A DNA stretch of 64,000 nt from Pseudophaeomoniella oleicola (lineage: Eukaryota; Ascomycota; Eurotiomycetes; Phaeomoniellales; Phaeomoniellaceae): the NCBI GenBank assembly GCA_003868215.1, contig QWDQ01000025.1, forward strand, positions 248,001-312,000. The letters are read 5' to 3'. Below are positions 1-11,338 of this stretch, one piece after another. The notes under the pieces are model-generated. The model was not told where the DNA came from, made no database searches, and was given only the letters and a program-made list of their open reading frames with translations. The translations under genes were made by a program, and so were the position numbers. Positions within the stretch are counted from its first letter, which is position 1; each line of letters opens with the position of its first letter.

Positions 1-276
1 GACGATATTACATTGATTATACTCTCTTCTAAGAGAATGCGATAAATTCATATTGCGCTGTGTCAGGGGTATCGGTGCAGCACGCAGGACCATACACGCA
101 TCGCGGAAAAAGCAAACTCCCTTTAGGCTGACAGGTTCAGTCACACCACAAACGCCGGTTCTCCAAAATGCCAGAATGCGAAGCAATACAATGACGGCAT
201 TGGTACCTGTTGTGACGCAGACAGAACGACTCTCCTCTTGCAGACGTCTCCAACCGAGTTTGGAAGTCATGATAGA

Positions 277-1077
277 TCACACCAGAATTTCCAGATCTTC
301 GAATTCGACCACAAGACCATTGGCAGCTTCGCCACTATGTCCATTCCATGAACCATTCCCTCCGACCATAGGTGGGAAGGTAGCCGGTCGAGAGGCATAT
401 ACTCCGATGTGTATATCCTTCTCGTCGACCCCCCAGAAGAAGCCTCCAACCTCTCTCAGCTTGTTCCAGGTACCAGCCACGGTCTCGGGACTATGTAGAT
501 CTCTGCTCGGGCAACTGAAGTGGTGGTATCTGTTTGATGATATGCGTTGATACCAAATCCAGAGGTTATGGCCGACCTTCTCGAGTTTTATTCTCAGAGC
601 TGTGTTCGTCAACGGGAACGAGGGTAGCGGCAGGCATTCCGGATACAGTGGCATGACCGACCAGTCTGCACACGGCCCGTTCGCAACGACAGTAGAGGCA
701 GATAACGTTCCTTCGGTGAACTCAAGGCCCGCTTTCACCCATTTCGTGGATGTTGTCGGAGTATGTAGTTGATGCTCTCGATTTGAGCAATGTGAGACCC
801 ACGTGTCCGAACTGCCCGGTGGAGGTCCAGCGAAGATGACCAGGCCGCCCTGGTCCCACTCCATCTCCCACTCGGCTGACACTGTCACTTCCGCGATATA
901 GAACGAACGTCGCACAGCCGTGTACATGAGAGGCGCTGTGATGGTGTCCCGGGATGGGGGCTTACGCCATAAATTGGTATTCGGGGACGCTGTGAGTCTG
1001 AAGTCTTCCATGCACTCCGGTAAAACAAACGTTGCCGGCACATTCAGGGTCGCGAAACATGTCGGATCGGGTGGCAT
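277..1077 (-). CDS. DUF1349 (concanavalin A-like) protein, 266 aa
   Basis: Single-exon reading frame from ATG at 1077 to TGA at 277. The protein has the look of the DUF1349 family (beta-sandwich, concanavalin A-like; some members are annotated as regulators of enolase). Visible family-type stretches are EWDQGGLVIFAGPP around residues 72-86, WVKAGLEFTEGT, and the closing GVYASRPA and VVEFEDLEI segments near the C-terminus. There is no signal peptide or membrane segment, so it is probably cytosolic. Known members are around 200 aa, so the first 50 or so residues are a modest N-terminal extension. Biochemical role is unknown; a carbohydrate or metabolite ligand is only inferred from the fold. 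The family call is fairly secure, the function is not. Confidence 0.75.
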   Translation of the reverse strand: MPPDPTCFATLNVPATFVLPECMEDFRLTASPNTNLWRKPPSRDTITAPLMYTAVRRSFYIAEVTVSAEWEMEWDQGGLVIFAGPPPGSSDTWVSHCSNREHQLHTPTTSTKWVKAGLEFTEGTLSASTVVANGPCADWSVMPLYPECLPLPSFPLTNTALRIKLEKVGHNLWIWYQRISSNRYHHFSCPSRDLHSPETVAGTWNKLREVGGFFWGVDEKDIHIGVYASRPATFPPMVGGNGSWNGHSGEAANGLVVEFEDLEILV

Positions 1078-1304
1078 CTTGGAATCTCAAGGCCAGCTCC
1101 GTGACCTGCCGTGGGTGACTCTGAGTTGCTTGAGAAAGTAAATCGGAGATTGATGACCTTGGGTAATTTGTACTTCACAGGAGCGTCACAGATCCCGATT
1201 CTGACAAGCCTGCCTTACTAAAATAAATCTCCGAGATTCGCGGATCGTACCCTCGAAGTATAATATCCAAGCGAGAGGTACCAGGACCAAAGTAGGCTAT
1301 AGTC

Positions 1305-1853
1305 TTATCTGGTGAAGGGATACCCGTCAAACGTCAGACGGTACGGTGTGATGTCAAAGATGTTCGGTCCTGTCTTGTCTATTAAGGGCAGGACGAAGGC
1401 ACGGAGATCCAGCGGATCCAATGGGTCAAATAGTCGCTGCTTGGTTAGGGAAATAAAGGAGCTCGGAGCGAATTCTGCGCCAAAACGAACAGGGACGGGG
1501 GTCAGGCCTGCAAGGACGGCCGAAATGGGGCTTTGAACCCCTGTCAAGAAATATTGGACGAGAACACGAAAGAGATGAATGGCATAATACTCGGAGAAGA
1601 GAAAGCAGCAAAGTCGGCTTACCTCTGGTCATCTTTTGGTAATAATATATGCGTCCGGGGTACAGCTGTTTCCGGAACGAGATGTTCGAGAAACTTATTT
1701 CTCGTGGTTGGAGGCGGATTGGGAAGAGCTCAGGCACCTCAACAAAACCCGCATGAAAGCAGCTGAAGGTGACCAGGTGCTTCCACAAGTGCGGCCCCCT
1801 CTCGCTCTCTCATTCTCTCAATCTCCACTGAACTCAAAATACCTTTCCAACAT
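1305..1853 (-). CDS. Unassigned small gene or gene remnant, three-exon model, 128 aa
   Basis: Not recognised. Three segments splice in frame on the minus strand: 1843-1853, 1623-1762 and 1305-1540, total 387 bases (128 codons plus stop). Donors GTATTT and GTAAGC and acceptors TTCAG and GACAG are all acceptable, and both junctions keep the frame. The product is not low-complexity: it has a run of hydrophobic and proline-rich motifs such as VEVPELFPIRLQ, FDPLDPLDL and the ending TFDGYPFTR. The first exon is only 11 bases, so the true start may lie further upstream, and the piece may be the 3' part of a larger or decayed gene. No domain could be named. Confidence 0.35.
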
Positions 1854-3174
1854 TTCCTCTATGGCCCAGTAAGTTAATCATGATTATCGTGTCTGATTCG
1901 AGGAGGGATAGCCGACGGAGGGAAAGCGGCGTGCTGTGCCACACATGGATTGCAACGCCATTGAGACCTGGTCGTGCGTCGCACGTCTTAACGATTCGAG
2001 TTTGCAGGCGCCACCATGCGAATGCAACCGACCTCGTGGTCGTGATCAAGATTGCGCCTTGACCGTTATTGGTTGGAAAACGGCCAACTGCAGCGTTTCT
2101 CATGCAAGCATCTAAGTTAAGTGGCCAAGCGACGGCGATAAGTGATGAATGCGTGGGGGAGGGGGATGACCCGTGAGACGGTCGAAGGAAGAGTGGTTTC
2201 TAGAGATCTAATTGCTATTGATAGCAACGACGGCATGAATCGTTATGCATACTCGGCCATCCATTCGCTCCACGCAATTCATCACCGAGAACCGTTCCTG
2301 GTCCGCGCGTGAGAAGTCCATAGAATGCCGTATCTTGTCCATTCAAAGCGATACGACCAGCGATGGATCAGTTTTTCAGGTAGAAAAGACAAACCTTGGA
2401 GTTGAAGACGAGTTAAAGACGAAGAGAGCGATGTACCAATGATAGATGACTTTGATGACTTTGATGGCTTTCGGGCATGATGGCAATGATGAAGTGCTCA
2501 AGCGGGGAAAAGGGAAGTGCGGAAATCCTACGGTAAGGTAAGGGACCTGGAAAAGGTCCTTTAGGGCAGCAAACTGCACTTTTAGTTCAGGTGTCCAGGG
2601 ACCTCGTTAAGTAAAGTTAAGCCTAAAGTAGAGCTCGCCAGCCTTATCAAGACAGGCAGGCAAAGGTACCTAATTAATGGGGTTGTCAGCTTCTTTTATC
2701 TTACCCATCACCTTTTCAGCTTGACTACGGTACCTCAGGTAACCACACCTTCTTGTCTACTAGTTGGCCACATGGATCACAAGTACATCAGGGGCTAAGG
2801 ACTTCAAGAATCTCGCAAAAGGCCTACCAAGCTTCCACCAATGGATGCATTGGACTATCTATTACACGGCGTCATTGAGGTCACCATAAGCGCCACGACC
2901 AGCTGGGCTTATTGCATATGACCGAAACCTGGTGGACCCTACCTATGGCATTGACTGCTGAATAGAGGGGGGCCCAAAGAGAGAATGCTGAACGCACGAG
3001 GCAATGCAAGAACGAGGAGAGCTCGCTCGTGCCTCAGCCCTACAGCCGATGCTCAGACGAGTACATGGTACATAGCCAATAGATCAAGTCCTATGTCTCA
3101 AGTCCCTACGTTCAACGTCATCAAAGCACTGGCGTTCTCGTGACATGGTCTGGTCGTGTTGGACAGTTGACACA
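1854..3174. other. Intergenic stretch, no convincing gene
   Basis: About 1.3 kb with only short open frames in all six readings. No transposon ends, tRNA or long repeat was seen. It holds the 3' end of the aminotransferase gene on its right and any upstream part of the small unassigned gene on its left. Confidence 0.5.
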
Positions 3175-4745
3175 TCACGCCGATTTCCATTTCTTTGCTT
3201 CTAGGATCCTCTCCATCAGCTCGGTAAACCCCTTGACCTCTTCCACCGTATTATAATGGACTAGGCTGACTCTCACGACACCATCTTCGACCTTCTCTTC
3301 GCCGAAGCCAAATACACCTTCCACCAATCGATAGCTGTAGTTGTGTCCCCACTTCAAGCCATACATGCTTCTGCCCTGGATCTCTTCGACTAACTCTTTG
3401 GAACTCCATCCATCGACAGAAAAGGAGAAAACTGGCACCCGTTCTGCAGCGGCGGCGGATGAGGTGCCATATACCGTGATGTCTCTTACGAATTTTGACG
3501 TCTTAGTAAGGTAATCAAGGAGGGTGTGCTGAAGGAGTTCTTCATGGTGGATGCTCCAGTCCCAGAAGCCGGCGTTAGTCAGGTATTTCGTGATGTGTGG
3601 AATGCAAGAAACAAGCTCGTAGTTGCTCCCTGCGAGACCCAGTAGCGTTTCGAGTGAATGGGCTGTTGGTGGGGAGGTGGTAGAAGAGGAGTTGCCAGTG
3701 GTTTTGGTTTTGAAGAAATGTGCTAGGCTAGTAAGTTGAGGCAGAACGGTGCTGGAGGCATAGAGGATGGATATGTGTGGACCGTATACCTGTTAAGAAG
3801 TTAGGAAGATATGCTGAAAGTTCGAAGAAGACAACCCAGGCGAAGACCAGGACCATCCTTACACAATGGTTCGCACACATCTATAGGAGGGTCGACTCAC
3901 TTTGTACCACGAAAATGCGTAGAAGTCCACACCAAAATCCTTCACGTCGACTGGTCGATGAGGTGCATAAGCCACCGCATCAACGCACAACTTCGCTCCG
4001 GGAATCTCATGCACAATCTTCGCAATCGACTTGACATCCGTGATAGTACCCAAAAGATTACTTGACTGGGTACACGTGACCAACTTGGTCTTCGGGGACA
4101 TGAGCTTCTTCAACTCGGCCGGGTCGAGTGTAGGATTGGTACGATCAGACGAAGTCCACCACTTCACCGTCGCGTTCCTCCATTCGGCCATTTGGACCCA
4201 GGCGGCTATGTTGGCCTCGTGGTCGAGGGCACTGATGATGACTTCATCTCCAGGTTGGAGAGAGGGGGCGAGAGCGACCGAAGCGTTCCGGAACAGTTGG
4301 GTGACTGAGGAGCCGAAGACTGTAGAGAGGTTGGAAAGCCAATGTCAGCCGGCAGGACCTAGTCAAGTCAAGAAGCCACTCGACACGACGAACCTATCTC
4401 CTCACGTGAAGCATTGATATAAGATGCAGCAGCTTCATACCCAGCGGCGTAGAGATCCATGCATTTCTTAGACAGAGCATAGCTTCCTCCATGTTGGACG
4501 TTATTGTAAGTTAAATAGTCCGTTATCCTGATACATGTTAGAAAAGAAGAGAGGAACTATGAGCAAGGACCGTCGAAGCACTGAGACAACTGGCAAAGAA
4601 ACAGTTGGCTGCTCTTCGTGACTTACGACGAAATGACATCCTTCAAGACCTGGGCGCCGCCAGCGTTATCGAAATATATCTGTGAGCTGGTGAGTCCGGG
4701 GAAGTTGTCCCGCACCGACTCGATTGTGTAGGTTGGTGGTGACAT
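3175..4745 (-). CDS. Class V aminotransferase / cysteine desulfurase-like PLP enzyme
   Basis: Four-exon model: 4627-4745, 4394-4527, 3901-4319, 3175-3789, all joined in frame by GT-AG introns of 74-111 bases, giving 428 aa. The N-terminus reads VRDNFPGLTSSQIYFDNAGG, the opening typical of the cysteine desulfurase-like branch of fold-type I PLP enzymes. Further family segments are EEIVFGSSVTQLFRN, DEVIISALDHEANIA (substrate/PLP pocket His), AKLCVDAVAYAPHRPVDV (PLP-binding Asp) and DFYAFSWYKVYGPH, where the Lys is the expected Schiff-base residue. The context SWYK differs from the SGHK of true NifS/SufS enzymes, and no mobile Cys loop of IscS type is evident, so a role in iron-sulfur assembly should not be assumed. 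Its substrate is unknown. The start at 4745 is chosen because it gives the family N-terminus directly; an upstream ATG near 4996 is blocked by a stop. Confidence 0.85.
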
Positions 4746-5093
4746 AGCCGCCACTGTAATGACTTGGAAAGTCCTCAGTACTCTTCCAACAGTCTATTTC
4801 CTGGAATCCTTTTCTTTTGAACCCAGGATAGAACTCACGATGACAAGATGGAGTAGCATTAGGTACCCGAAATAGCACGCACACGCCATGGAGGGAGATG
4901 ACCGCTTACTCGCACTCACCTTCCTGATCTGTTCCTTGGCTCAGGGATGTCGGAGTGCGGGGGTGGAGAGGATATCGACGAGGCTCATGGCCATAGCTCT
5001 AGAATGGGTCTTATACAAAGTGGACGCTGTGAATACTACGGCTCCTATATACAAGTATAACAATGTACTATTCGTCACAGCATCTGGTACTGC
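4746..5093. promoter_or_regulatory. Short gap: promoter of the aminotransferase gene and 3' end of VTC4
   Basis: About 350 bases between two minus-strand genes. Open frames here are short and do not continue either neighbour. No specific binding site was identified. Confidence 0.4.
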
Positions 5094-7585
5094 CTACAGG
5101 TCCTCTTTGTACCCCTCACCAAAACCTCCATGTTTCAACGAGCCCTTATCCGTCCAGCCCTTTTCCTTGATCTTGAATCCGAAGTTGACGGCGACTGCTG
5201 CAAACAAGAGCAAACAGAGTAGAGTAGGGCCCCATTTATCATAGTACTTGGAGACGCTCGCCCTCCGCTTTCTGATCATGTCAACCCTTATCCAATAAAT
5301 AGCAACGCTGTATAACAAAGCAAGACAAGCAACAATGGTGAAGCCCCAAGACGATATGAGACTTGCTCTGTCGCCAAAGTTAAGAAGAGTGGCCGCGATA
5401 CTCCCAATGATGATCGCGAACTCCATCCAGGAGAGGAACGTTCTCTCTGCAGCAAAGTAGACTTTGGGTTCCACGCGAACGGGGACATGGATCTTCTTTC
5501 CTTTGGGAGCCCTAAATCTCCTCGCATGCAAATCGTCTCCCATGACATTGAGAGTGCCATCGCCCGATCGAGGCATCGCTGTAGGCTTTGGCACAGGGGC
5601 CGCCTTGCCGATCCCCGATACTAGATAGTCAGCAGCCATGCCAATGTGCTTTTGCAACACTTTCAACCGATACCGCCATCCCCCCCGGGTTCTGGCTTCC
5701 TCCATTCGATCCGCCTCGTCTTCCTCCTCTGAATCATAAATTGGATAATCATCGGGGTCTTGGGCTAGAGGCATCGCTGCCACCCGTTCCTCGGCATCGA
5801 GTTCATTGCCACCTGCATCTTCCATACGATCTTGCTCATAAGCATCCATAGACTCCTGCGCCTCCCGGAGCATCCGATGGCCTTCATCTTCTTGACCTGA
5901 TTTTGCACCATTCTCGCCTTCTTCATCATAATCATCATCTTCACGTTCGGTGTCAGTATCCAGGGGATCGTCACTCGTCGAGTAGCTTGCTGCTTGATTA
6001 GGACGTTCAATGCCGAAGCGGTGTGTAATTGGTTTGCGAATGTCCACGTCCATCTGAGGTAACCAGAACGGAATAAGATGGATGCGAGTGGGATTTAGGA
6101 CAGCAGTCCCGTGAATGAACTTGCTGAATTTAGGCACTGCTTCGACCAAATGACTTGCTATAAGATCTCGGATCCACTGGGGTGGCTCTTGTCCGGCCTG
6201 TGTCTGCAATTTCACCTCCAACACGGCATAGGGAAACCGCTCGACATCTTCTGGTGGTAGCTGTGGGAATGGAAAATCAACCCCAATGTCCATACGGCGC
6301 CAATTCTTGCCTGCCCTCTCCCTACCATCGAGGTTGTCTTCTCGTACCATGGTCAATTCGGTGTCAAGAGAGATACGGACGCGAGCATCTCCTGGCAGTT
6401 GAAAGGCAGTGCGATGGTAAAATGATCGGGTCACTGGGGAAAGCCTTCTCGTAATAACGCGATACTGGACCTCTCGGGCGAGTTGTTCAAGATCTGCAAT
6501 TTCTTTCTCACTCTTCTTGCCGTCTTTACGCATCTTTTCGAAGACTTGTTCCACGGTCATTTTGCCAGCAAGGAAGGCATTGACATGCTTCTCCTTGAGC
6601 TCGAATCGAGCTTTGACCGATTTCTCCCCAGTCCAATCTTCGCGATGAGTCTTGCGCTCTACGTATATCTTTTCGCTCTCCATACCGCCGTACCATCGGA
6701 GACGGATCGCTTCGGCACCCTCGGTCTTTTTCAACCGCCCCTCATATAGTTCCCATGTCTCCGGGTTGTCATAATAAATAGAGGAGATGGCGGAGTCTTT
6801 CTCTTCGAATTCTTTGTTTGCATTGAACACTAGGACGGGTAGATGCTTCAGGATGATCAGTTTGAGCTCCGTAATGTTATCCGCATGCACCCAATACTTT
6901 GTTGTCTGTCGGACAAAGTTTTGCTGACTGCCTCCGGCCGCACTGTCTCCCTTGACCGGGTTTCCTCGGGTTCGGACTAGGTCATATAGCTTCGAAAGGG
7001 TGACTATGAAGGCATCATAGTTGTCTTTGAAGAACGGTTTCGCTTTTAGCCTTGTCGCAAAAGACGGCTTCAGATGCCAATTGGTTTGTTTGTCATGCTT
7101 TTTGATGATCTTCTGGAACCCGGTGTAGTTCAGCTGGGTAAACTTTGCTAGGTCATGAACATCCGCGATGATGTCGCTCAAGTCCTGCTCCAGCAGGAGG
7201 AAGTCCTCTTCGTAAGCCGCCTCATCTCCAGACTCTTCCGCTTGCTGTATGACTTGATGCACCTCCTTCTCACTTGCTTTGATCCGCCGCACAATCTCTT
7301 CGCTCTTCAGCCGCTGGAAAGTGAAGACCTTGTCCAGCTCCCCCTCCAACTGGGCGATGAAGGCTTTCTCATCCTCCTCAGACCACTTGTGTTTCGGTTT
7401 AGGATTGTCAGCCGTCGGTTCGGACTCGAACTCGGTCTTCAAGGCATCTTTGAGATTATCATAGTCGATGTAATGCCAGTAGTAATCTTTGATCAGAGAT
7501 GTCCGCAACTGCTGACCAAATCTAGTTTCCTGTCAGTTTTCTCCCATGGCATTGGATCGCATATGCTGGATTTTGCTTACTTCAT
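5094..7585 (-). CDS. VTC4: Vacuolar transporter chaperone 4, polyphosphate polymerase
   Basis: Catalytic subunit of the VTC complex on the vacuole membrane, which makes polyphosphate from ATP and moves it into the lumen. Two exons: 7581-7585 (ATGAA only) and 5094-7521, 810 aa, restoring the family start MKFGQQLRTSL. Domains in order: SPX (about 1-170, phosphate/inositol pyrophosphate sensor), the triphosphate-tunnel polymerase domain (about 200-500) and a DUF202 three-helix membrane domain at the C-terminus (about 705-800). Catalytic-tunnel residues are present: KYWVH near residue 210, IRLRWYG near 275, VERKTHREDWTGEKS, LDTELTMVRED and VLEVKLQTQ. These match Vtc4 rather than the non-catalytic Vtc2/Vtc3. 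An acidic linker (about 520-620) precedes the membrane part. It is slightly longer than yeast Vtc4 (721 aa) because of that linker. Confidence 0.95.
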
Positions 7586-8397
7586 GCTGGTAGCTCCGCC
7601 CCAAGGATTCGCGGGACGTGATTGGAGATTGACGATGCAGCTATTTTGCGATGAGTGCGGAACTGTCTTCGCTTAGTGGACAATGGAACCATACAAGGAA
7701 TGAATGAATGAATGAATGAATAGATGCTAAAGTATGTCAAATGCGTGGGAATGAAGAAGGAACTGCGTGAGTAGGCAAGGTGACGAAGGTAGGAAAGTAA
7801 AAGAGAGGATCAATCCCAATGCAAACAGACGCCCTGCCCCGCCGAGGTTCGGTTTGCTTTAACTGAGGCGTCGTTCTCGCTCGCTCTTTTGCCTGTATTT
7901 TCTAACTGAAAGGAAGTGTTCCACCATACTCGCTTAACCTTTTCCCAGCGTCCTTGTTAAGAGTCTAATCCAATGAAATGTCAGCGACGACGCATGTGCG
8001 ATCTCTGTAGTAATTGCTTTGACCAACGGCCTCGTAACAGCCCAGTAACTGCAGTATCGCAAAATACAGATTCTCACACAACACCCCTTTACGCAGCTAC
8101 TACATAATAACATCATCACCGTTTCCTCTATCGGATGGGTACAATTCTCTGTAGCTACATATTCACATGCAGCTCATGTTCACAGTGACAATGATCCGCC
8201 CAATCGGATTTCTTCTGATTGTCTTACACGCTTCGAGCTGCTACACAGGCACCATCAATATCAACTGCTTCACGTCTATCCCGCGGACGAACTGGATTAT
8301 TTCCCACTGGCTCCGCGGTGCTGGTATGTGTGCAATGTCCCATAGGTATACGGCAATGAAACTATCTAAAATCCATCATGTTTTTGAATCATCTAAC
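7586..8397. promoter_or_regulatory. VTC4 promoter region and OST1 3' side; contains a GAAT microsatellite
   Basis: About 800 bases upstream of VTC4 (minus strand) and downstream of OST1. A perfect tetranucleotide repeat of six GAAT units lies at about 7698-7721, roughly 110 bases upstream of the VTC4 start codon. No gene is supported in this gap; one plus-strand frame runs into the antisense of the OST1 last exon and is treated as chance. Confidence 0.45.
7698..7721. repeat. GAAT microsatellite, six units
   Basis: Perfect GAAT tetranucleotide array about 110 bases upstream of the VTC4 start codon. Confidence 0.9.
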
Positions 8398-10028
8398 CTA
8401 CGCCTGTTTCTTCTTTCCGATGCTCGTATCAATCCTCCCGAGGGCCCACGCGGCGACGAATACCGAAAGCATGCCCGCAAAGATGCTCACCGGTTTCCGG
8501 AATGCTGCAAGAAAGGGGTACTCGTAGGTCACCTGCTGACACGTTAGCTACGCTCGGTCTTTTGGGTAGGATCACCATCGTCAACGTACCGTCAGGATGC
8601 CGTCGCGGGCATCATCAATCACGTTCTGCGCACTGAGCGTCAACGCCGTCCGTCCGACAGTGTCCATGAATGTCTTGTGTAGCATCTGGCTTTCCTGCAA
8701 GGCCGGCAGACCCGTTCCTCCGATCGTCTCCCATTTCAGATTCTTGGCACCCTCGGGTAAGATCACTCGTACCTCCACTCGCTCGTACTGGATCCCCTCG
8801 GGCATCCTGGGTCCCTCGAGGAAAGGTACACTCAAGACATACGTGTCTCCGGTCTTCAGCTTGCGGAGGAAGTTAGACAGCGCGTTGTTCCAGCCAACGC
8901 GGTAGCTATAATTCCACCCGCCAAACAGTGGGTACCGCGGTTGGATCTCGAGGACTGCCTCGCGGATGTTATTTGGACGATAGTGGCTAGTTGACACATT
9001 ACCAATGTCGTCGATGAAGTATGGATCAACACTTCCTGGTCTTAGCGGGTATCGGAGCTGTTTCAATGCAGACGTTGGGGCGTTGTAGTATTTTTGTGTA
9101 GTCCAGCTCACCCGTGAGAACTGATTCGCCAGGTGAGCACCATCGTTGCGCAGCCAGTAACGTTCTTCAGTAGCCAGATTGCCTCCCCAATGAGACACTT
9201 CGATATCTCTTTCAAGAAGCGAACAGGCGAGGACTGGCTTAGTGAATTCATAGCGTACTGTGACCGGATACTTCGTGCCTGCCGGGATCTTGGAGGTATC
9301 GTACTCGCCGTAAGTAAAGGCGGACCCCTGCTTCTCTGGGTCCGACCCACTCTTCAAGCCGGATGTAGTGGTGTATTCCGGCACATCGGTTGAAGGAAAC
9401 TTGACCTTCGTCTTCTGTTTGAGAGTGGTATACGCCGACGGCACGTATGCAGAGAATGAGTAGGTGAGATATTGCTTGCCATCCTGTTTGATAGTCGATG
9501 GGAGGGGCGAAAGAGAGGAAAGGATACTGTAGGAAATTGTGAGGGTAATCTGAGATTTCGGAGCCAGAGGTTGAGGGAGCGTGGCAATATAGTACTGTGT
9601 TGGCCTATCAAGGGTTAACGCAATGGTCAGCCAGACGTGGGAGCGCCAGCTTACTTTGACGATACGCCTTCGTCTAACACCGCTTCTAGTTCAGCAGCAG
9701 TGACCTGAAACTTGCTCTTGTCTGCGCTTTTCTTGTCTCTCACCGCAAAACCTCCCACCTTGCCTATAACGTCGTACTCGAAGGGAAAGTAATACTCGGA
9801 CTGCGGCACTTTGCCGATGTTCTCAACTACTACGTCGATAGTTTCCCGTACGAATCCTTTCTCCAGGTTCGTATGCCTGATCAAGTTGACATGCTTGAAG
9901 ACCTGTGGGGGTTGAAAGTCACCCTTTAGTATCTGCTGCGTCTCCTGTGGTGTTGTGAGGTTTGATTCGGCGGTTACGAGGACTGTCAGAAAGCTGGCAC
10001 AGGCAGCAACAGCCTTGTAGAACCTCAT
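8398..10028 (-). CDS. OST1: Oligosaccharyltransferase alpha subunit (ribophorin I)
   Basis: Subunit of the ER oligosaccharyltransferase that N-glycosylates nascent proteins. Three exons: 9655-10028, 8590-9604, 8398-8532, with introns of 50 and 57 bases; 507 aa. The N-terminus MRFYKAVAACASFLTVLVTA is a signal peptide, which is why the ATG at 10028 is preferred; an in-frame GTG/TTG extension upstream would destroy it. The lumenal domain carries ribophorin I segments such as FKHVNLIRHTNLEKGFVRE, EYYFPFEYD, RYEFTKPVLACSLLERDIEVSHWGGNL in part, and YPLFGGWNYSYRVGWN. A single C-terminal membrane helix (FAGMLSVFVAAWALG) is followed by a basic tail ending KKKQA. Length is close to yeast Ost1 (476 aa). 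It is divergent from the complex I gene to its right. Confidence 0.93.
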
Positions 10029-10368
10029 CTCCTCCAGAAAAAGTCTGAAGCTTGCCCCGGCCTCAGAATAAGTTAAGCAGGACAATTATACAATTGGAAC
10101 CAGCTGTACAAGCTCCCGTACAACTATTAGATGTTCCGCGGACAAGAGCTTAGGTGTCAACTTACTCCAAATCTGCGGAGAAGGTCAATGGGGACCTCCG
10201 AGAAGTAAGTTATGTAATCTACGGCTAGAAAGTGTGACCTGGTGCGCAACAAAAGATTGCTTGACATCGACTTGACCCTAATTGGTCGACGTTCCGAAGC
10301 TCCATCTTCAAAAGTAGACCGAAGCGACTTACAACTTCGCCTTGCTCTGTCCCATCCCCCATCCAAGC
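10029..10368. promoter_or_regulatory. Divergent promoter of OST1 and the complex I 24-kDa gene
   Basis: About 340 bases separate the two start codons, so the two housekeeping genes must share this promoter region. No TATA box or named factor site could be assigned with confidence. Confidence 0.55.
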
Positions 10369-11338
10369 ATGGCCTCCAAGTTGTTTCCGGCTGCCTTACG
10401 GCACAGTCAGCGCGCCATTTCAAGAAGATCAGTCATTTCATCCCGATCGTTTTCCTCATCGCCAGCGATCCGCAGCGATGTCCTCCACGTTGTATGTGAT
10501 CCCCTCCTAAGGACGCCTTGCATGAACTGACCAATGCCTGTAGCACCGTAACACACCTGAGAACAATCCCTCAATTCCTTTCAAATTCAATGAGCAGAAT
10601 CAGAAGCTCATCCAAGAGATCGTCAAGCGATATCCTCCGCAATACAAGAAAGCTGCAGTCATGCCTCTCCTCGACCTTGGTCAGCGTCAACACGGGTGGA
10701 CGTCCATTAGTGTCATGAATGAGGTCGCACGGTTATTGGAGATGCCGCCAATGCGTGTTTACGAGGTTGCCACATTTTACACCATGTACAATCGATCACC
10801 TGTTGGCAAATTCTTCGTACAGGTCTGCACGACTACACCATGTATGCTCGGTGGTTGTGGCTCGGACAAGATCATGAAGGCTATTGAGAGCCATTTGGGT
10901 GTCCACAGCGGGCAAACCACTGAGGACGGTCTTTTCACTTTGCTGGAGGTCGAGTGCTTGGGTGCTTGTGTCAACGCACCTATGATCCAAATTAATGACG
11001 ATTACTACGAGGATTTGACGCCGGAGAGCACAGTCACATTGCTCAATGCGCTGAAGGATAGTGCAACCGCTACGGGGGCCAAAGACGGCGCCGCCGGGTT
11101 AAGCAGTCATACTGGCGGTGCAGGCACCGGGGCTCTAACTGGTGAGGACAAGAATGTGCCATCTGGTGACGAGGTTGGCAAAACCGCCGGCAAATTTTAC
11201 ACCGGACCTGGTGGTGTTAAGGTGCCAAGCCCGGGACCGATGAGCGGAAGGAAGAGCTGCGAACCTGCTGGTGGATTGACCAGCCTTACAGGCGAGCCAT
11301 GGGGTAACGAAAAGCTGCGGACAGACGGCGAGCTGTAA
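10369..11338 (+). CDS. nuo-24: NADH:ubiquinone oxidoreductase 24-kDa subunit (NDUFV2/NuoE type), mitochondrial
   Basis: Peripheral-arm subunit of mitochondrial complex I holding the N1a 2Fe-2S cluster. Two exons: 10369-10491 and 10544-11338; 305 aa. The N-terminal 40 residues ([20 protein letters not shown] and on) are basic and serine-rich with no acidic residue before position 37, as expected of a mitochondrial presequence. The thioredoxin-like core is well kept: [40 protein letters not shown]. The four cluster ligands are visible as CTTTPC and CLGAC. After residue about 230 there is a Gly/Ala/Thr/Asp-rich insert before the conserved tail [20 protein letters not shown] and GEPWG; it makes the protein longer than the usual 260-270 aa. 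It could be a retained intron, but it is open and in frame, so I keep it as coding. Confidence 0.93.

Noticed and set aside
8167-8547. 126-codon plus-strand frame at the OST1 3' end
   Set aside because: Runs antisense through the last OST1 exon and shows no family signals.
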